A model generated the notes under the pieces. The model saw only the letters and a program-made list of their open reading frames with translations. It ran no database searches and was not told the DNA's origin. The position numbers and the translations under genes are program-made. From Spirochaetaceae bacterium (lineage in GTDB: Bacteria; Spirochaetota; Spirochaetia; Treponematales; Treponemataceae), in assembly GCA_017416145.1 (NCBI GenBank), contig JAFQDD010000023.1, positions 124,001 through 188,000 on the forward strand: DNA of 64,000 bases. Reading direction: 5' to 3'. Below are positions 61,085-64,000 of the stretch, in pieces; the first letter of the stretch is position 1, and each line of letters opens with the position of its first letter.

Positions 61085-62125
61085 TTACCATAAGTTGATT
61101 TCTGGTGCATTTGTATCTTTCAAGCCAAGATGGGCAGTAACTCCAACTGAAGCTGCGTGAACACCGTTATAAAGATTTCTATATCCCATAGATGGAACAA
61201 TTTCGCTTTGTTGCCAACCTTGTTTTGCTAAGAAAGAATCATCTTTTGTATTTACGCCAATTTTTACGCTTAATGAAACACTTGGCATTAATGACGCTGT
61301 TTTTGCAGCAATTTCTCTTACATTAAGTTCGTGTCCGATTTTTAGACGTACAACATCCATAAAAGCAACTTGAACACCTGTATTCATCACAAGATTTTGG
61401 AAAGTTGGAAAGCTCATATCCAAAGACATACCTAATTTTATCTTTTCAGCAGAAAGCAATGTTCCAGCAATTCCAAAATGCGGTGTAAACGGACTTGGGA
61501 ATGCAGAAGTTTTTTTGTCAGTATACAATGAAGAATCAGTTTCAGGATTGTAACCATATCCGATAGAAGTGATTGCAGCTCCAAGTCTAATATCTTTCAA
61601 AAATGGTAACCATTTGATTTTTCCAATTCCGTAAGTAAATCCCAAATCAAGATTTGCTGAAATTGCAGAGCCAAAACCAAGAGCTAAATCAGCTCCCACA
61701 GAAAGTTCATCTGAAATATCTTTTGCAAAACCAGCTCGTGTTACAAAATTAGTTCCAAAATCAAAATAGTCAATTTTAGATGAAATGCAGTACAAAGAAC
61801 CAGTAAATACCCCATATTTAGAAGGGATAATTGCACCCATATGTCCTGCAAATCCAACTTTTGACTCTCCCTTGTTAGCAATTAAACCAGTCAAAGAAAA
61901 ATCCACTACAATTCGTTGTTCTGTTGCAGTTAAGGCAGGATTTATTGCAATATGAGCTGCATTTGTATAAGGCAAAGCTCCTCCAGCAACAGAAGCTCCA
62001 TCTGTTAAAACTTCAGGAGAAGCAAATTGATATAAATCCTCTCCCCCGTTTGATGGATTAAATGCAAATATTGTAAGAGGAATACTTACAAAAAGTATAA
62101 TAATACCAAATATTCGCTTGTTCAT
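61085..62125 (-). CDS. UPF0164/FadL-like outer-membrane barrel
   Basis: 346 residues, signal peptide ending IPLTIFAFNPS. The start (LYQFASPEVLTDGASVAGGALPYTNAAHIAINPALTA) resembles the treponemal UPF0164 family of FadL-like barrels. TTGGAGG precedes the ATG. Co-transcribed with the Ig/OmpA gene. Probably a small-molecule (possibly fatty acid) channel or an assembly partner. Confidence 0.82.
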   Translation of the reverse strand: MNKRIFGIIILFVSIPLTIFAFNPSNGGEDLYQFASPEVLTDGASVAGGALPYTNAAHIAINPALTATEQRIVVDFSLTGLIANKGESKVGFAGHMGAIIPSKYGVFTGSLYCISSKIDYFDFGTNFVTRAGFAKDISDELSVGADLALGFGSAISANLDLGFTYGIGKIKWLPFLKDIRLGAAITSIGYGYNPETDSSLYTDKKTSAFPSPFTPHFGIAGTLLSAEKIKLGMSLDMSFPTFQNLVMNTGVQVAFMDVVRLKIGHELNVREIAAKTASLMPSVSLSVKIGVNTKDDSFLAKQGWQQSEIVPSMGYRNLYNGVHAASVGVTAHLGLKDTNAPEINLW

Positions 62126-62326
62126 TTTTCCTCCAATTTTTAAAATTCCTAAGCAATTTATTTATTTTAAAATAATTTCAAGCATATATATGATTGTAAA
62201 ATGTTTTTTAATGTATTTCAACTTCTTTGACATTTTTTTATCGATTGTAAAGCAAATTTATATCAATTTAGTTTTTGGAAAGTTACAATTTTTCGTTATT
62301 TTCCAATTATTGTTCTTAAATTAAAC

Positions 62327-62355
62327 TTGAATATCTACAAAACTGTTTATAAAAT
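62327..62355 (+). promoter_or_regulatory. Promoter of the rnf operon
   Basis: TTGAAT (62327-62332), 17 nt, TAAAAT (62350-62355), 7 nt to the rnfC ATG. No ribosome site in between. Confidence 0.65.
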
Positions 62356-62362
62356 ATATATT

Positions 62363-63703
62363 ATGAAGACCCATACATTTAAAGGTGGAATTCATCCATC
62401 AGAAATGAAGGAATTGGCAAAAGATAGTGAATTACGTAGTGCATTTCCTTCTACAAATTTAGTTTGGATTCCTGTAACACAAGGTGGAGCTCCAAATACT
62501 CCAATTGTAAAAGCAGGAGACGTGGTAAAGCGTGGTCAAGTTATCGCTTGTTCTGACGCTTTTATGTCAGCACCAGTTCATGCTTCTATTTCTGGAACTG
62601 TAAAAAAAATCGAAAATAGAACTGTAACTGGAAATCTTGATGCTCCTTGTATTTGTATTGAAAGTGATAATCAAAATACAGAAGAATTTATGAGCGTTTT
62701 AGATCCTTTTTCACTTTCTCCAGAAGAAGTTGTTAAAAGAATTAAGGAAGCTGGTATCGTTGGAATGGGTGGAGCTGCTTTCCCAACCCATGTTAAACTT
62801 AGTCCTCCAAAAGATAAAGAAATTGACTGTGTTTTAGCAAATGCCGCAGAATGTGAACCTTATCTTACTGTAGACTATCGCACAATGCTTGAAATGCCAG
62901 AAAAACTTGTGGATGGTCTTGCAATTTGTGTTCACGCTGTAAACGCAAAAGCTGGAATCATTGTAATAGAAGATAACAAAATTGATGTTGTTCCTGTTTT
63001 ACAAGATGCTATTGAAAAAGCAAATCTTTCTGAAAAAATCGGCATCACAGTTTGTAAAACAAAATATCCTCAAGGTGGAGAAAAAACTCTTGTAAAGGCT
63101 GCCCTAAACAGAGAAATCCCTGCTGGAAAACTTCCTGCTGATTGTGGATGTGTAATTGATAACGTAGGAACTTTAGTGGCAATTTCAGATGCTTTCCGTC
63201 TTGGGAAACCTCTAATCGATAGAAGTTTTACAGCTTCTGGCTTAGCTTGTGAAAATCCATGCAATTTAACTGTTCCAGTTGGAACTTTGGTTGGAGATTT
63301 GATTCCAGAAGTTATCCAGCTAAAAGAAGGTGTTTCAAAAATTATTTCTGGCGGTCCAATGATGGGCTTTGCTATGGTAAATGCAAACTTCCCAGTTCAA
63401 AAAAACACATCTGGAATTCTTTTCTTAACAGAAAAAGAAGCTCCTATCGCTGAAGAAGATCCATGTATCAACTGTGGTCGCTGTACAAAAGCTTGTCCTA
63501 GCATTTTATCTCCAGTTCTTATGAACAAAGCTTTAATCGCAAATGATATTGAAGAAGCAAAATTCTATGGTCTAATGGACTGTATCGAATGTGGTTCTTG
63601 TGCTTGGATTTGCCCTGCTCATATTAAGCTAACTCAAAGATTTAGAATTGGTAAAAATATTGTTAGAGCAGAAATGGCTAAAAATAAAAACGGAGGTAAA
63701 TAA
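62363..63703 (+). CDS. rnfC: Ion-translocating electron transport complex subunit RnfC
   Basis: 446 residues. Seen: THTFKGGIHPSEMKELAKDSE, the flavin/NADH-like region GGAAFPTHVKLSPPKDK, and the two [4Fe-4S] motifs CINCGRCTKACP and CIECGSCAWICP. RnfC is the NADH-side subunit of the Rnf complex, which couples ferredoxin oxidation with NAD reduction and an ion gradient. The ATG at 62363 has no ribosome site but follows a TTGAAT-17-TAAAAT promoter by 7 nt. rnfD follows directly. Confidence 0.96.
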   Translation: MKTHTFKGGIHPSEMKELAKDSELRSAFPSTNLVWIPVTQGGAPNTPIVKAGDVVKRGQVIACSDAFMSAPVHASISGTVKKIENRTVTGNLDAPCICIESDNQNTEEFMSVLDPFSLSPEEVVKRIKEAGIVGMGGAAFPTHVKLSPPKDKEIDCVLANAAECEPYLTVDYRTMLEMPEKLVDGLAICVHAVNAKAGIIVIEDNKIDVVPVLQDAIEKANLSEKIGITVCKTKYPQGGEKTLVKAALNREIPAGKLPADCGCVIDNVGTLVAISDAFRLGKPLIDRSFTASGLACENPCNLTVPVGTLVGDLIPEVIQLKEGVSKIISGGPMMGFAMVNANFPVQKNTSGILFLTEKEAPIAEEDPCINCGRCTKACPSILSPVLMNKALIANDIEEAKFYGLMDCIECGSCAWICPAHIKLTQRFRIGKNIVRAEMAKNKNGGK

Positions 63704-64000
63704 GTGGCTTCTACAAACGAAATCAATCTTTCATCAAGTCCTCACTCATTTTCAAAATTAGGCACTGGAAACACAATGCTTATGGTGATTATTGCCTTGC
63801 TTCCATTGTGTGTAAAAGGTGTTTTCCTTTATGGATTAAGTGCTTTTTTAGTAATATTAACTTCTATAATAAGTTGTGTTGCTGCTGAAGCATTGTTCCA
63901 ACTTGCTACAAAACAAAAAATCCGTACAAAAGATTGTTCTGCTATTGTAACTGGTATTTTATTGGCTTTAGTTTGTCCTCCATCAGTTCCTCTTTGGCAA
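63704..64000 (+). CDS. rnfD: Rnf complex subunit RnfD, N-terminal part
   Basis: 99 codons to the window end. Begins at a GTG one base after the rnfC stop, with GGAGG 7 nt upstream. The sequence (SPHSFSKLGTGNTMLMVIIALLPLC, then a second hydrophobic helix and TKDCSAIVTGILLALVCPPSVPLW) matches RnfD, a membrane subunit that binds flavin covalently. The rest, and the expected rnfG/E/A/B, lie beyond the window. Confidence 0.94.
   Translation, partial: MASTNEINLSSSPHSFSKLGTGNTMLMVIIALLPLCVKGVFLYGLSAFLVILTSIISCVAAEALFQLATKQKIRTKDCSAIVTGILLALVCPPSVPLWQ

Overview
The window looks like chromosome from a low-GC gut or rumen spirochaete of the Treponema group. The evidence is AT-rich sequence throughout, many lipoproteins and UPF0164/FadL-like outer-membrane barrels of spirochaetal type, a likely DUF5312 protein, A-type flavoprotein, Rnf and indolepyruvate:ferredoxin oxidoreductase genes that point to an anaerobe, and large carbohydrate-active content. 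I see no phage, insertion sequence, rRNA operon or CRISPR array. Assignments rest on motifs and remembered families; no database search was run.

Layout. 0-4.2 kb: groEL 5' part, an ATC-hydrolase-like protein, tRNA-Leu(CAA), purU, a RelB antitoxin with a collapsed YoeB-type toxin remnant, 11-bp tandem repeats and a flavin reductase-like protein. 4.2-20.8 kb: a beta-mannan utilisation locus. On the minus strand are the ABC importer (binding protein, two permeases), GH5, GH5_7 mannanase lipoprotein, GH130 phosphorylase, CE7 acetyl esterase and GH36 alpha-galactosidase. On the plus strand are two surface-type lipoproteins, a putative outer-membrane barrel, a GH26 mannanase lipoprotein and a LacI-family regulator. 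The divergent promoter region at 15.36-15.80 kb carries three matches to a LacI-type operator. 20.9-25.9 kb: serine hydrolase, flavodoxin, A-type flavoprotein, OB-like lipoprotein and a GMP synthase without glutaminase domain. 26-33.7 kb: a lipoprotein/barrel pair, an operon headed by an oxidoreductase-RNase HI fusion, a membrane-anchored HTH regulator and an amidohydrolase. 33.8-43.9 kb: pyruvate kinase, TraB/GumN lipoprotein, EEP nuclease-like lipoprotein, GH17-like hydrolase, sigma-70 factor, KamA-type radical SAM enzyme, a barrel and a GGDEF-EAL protein. 44-57.8 kb: two large helical proteins, a barrel, RecQ, the diaminobutyrate pair dat/ddc and the arylacetate set iorA-iorB-paaK. 57.9-64 kb: a giant Ig-repeat/OmpA protein with a UPF0164 barrel, then rnfC and the start of rnfD.

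How the genes work together. The mannan genes read as one pathway: surface mannanases cut mannan; lipoproteins and a barrel capture and pass oligosaccharides; the ABC system imports them; deacetylation, degalactosylation and phosphorolysis finish the job in the cytoplasm. The LacI regulator probably controls both divergent arms. IorAB/PaaK and Rnf fit amino-acid and ferredoxin-linked energy metabolism.

Most notable observations: the Gfo/Idh/MocA-RNase HI fusion; about ten genes whose start codon sits 6-8 nt after a -10-like hexamer with no Shine-Dalgarno, suggesting leaderless transcripts; an eight-hairpin intergenic cassette; a repeated structured leader before lipoprotein genes; the domain-reduced GuaA and IorA; and the internally deleted toxin beside an intact antitoxin.
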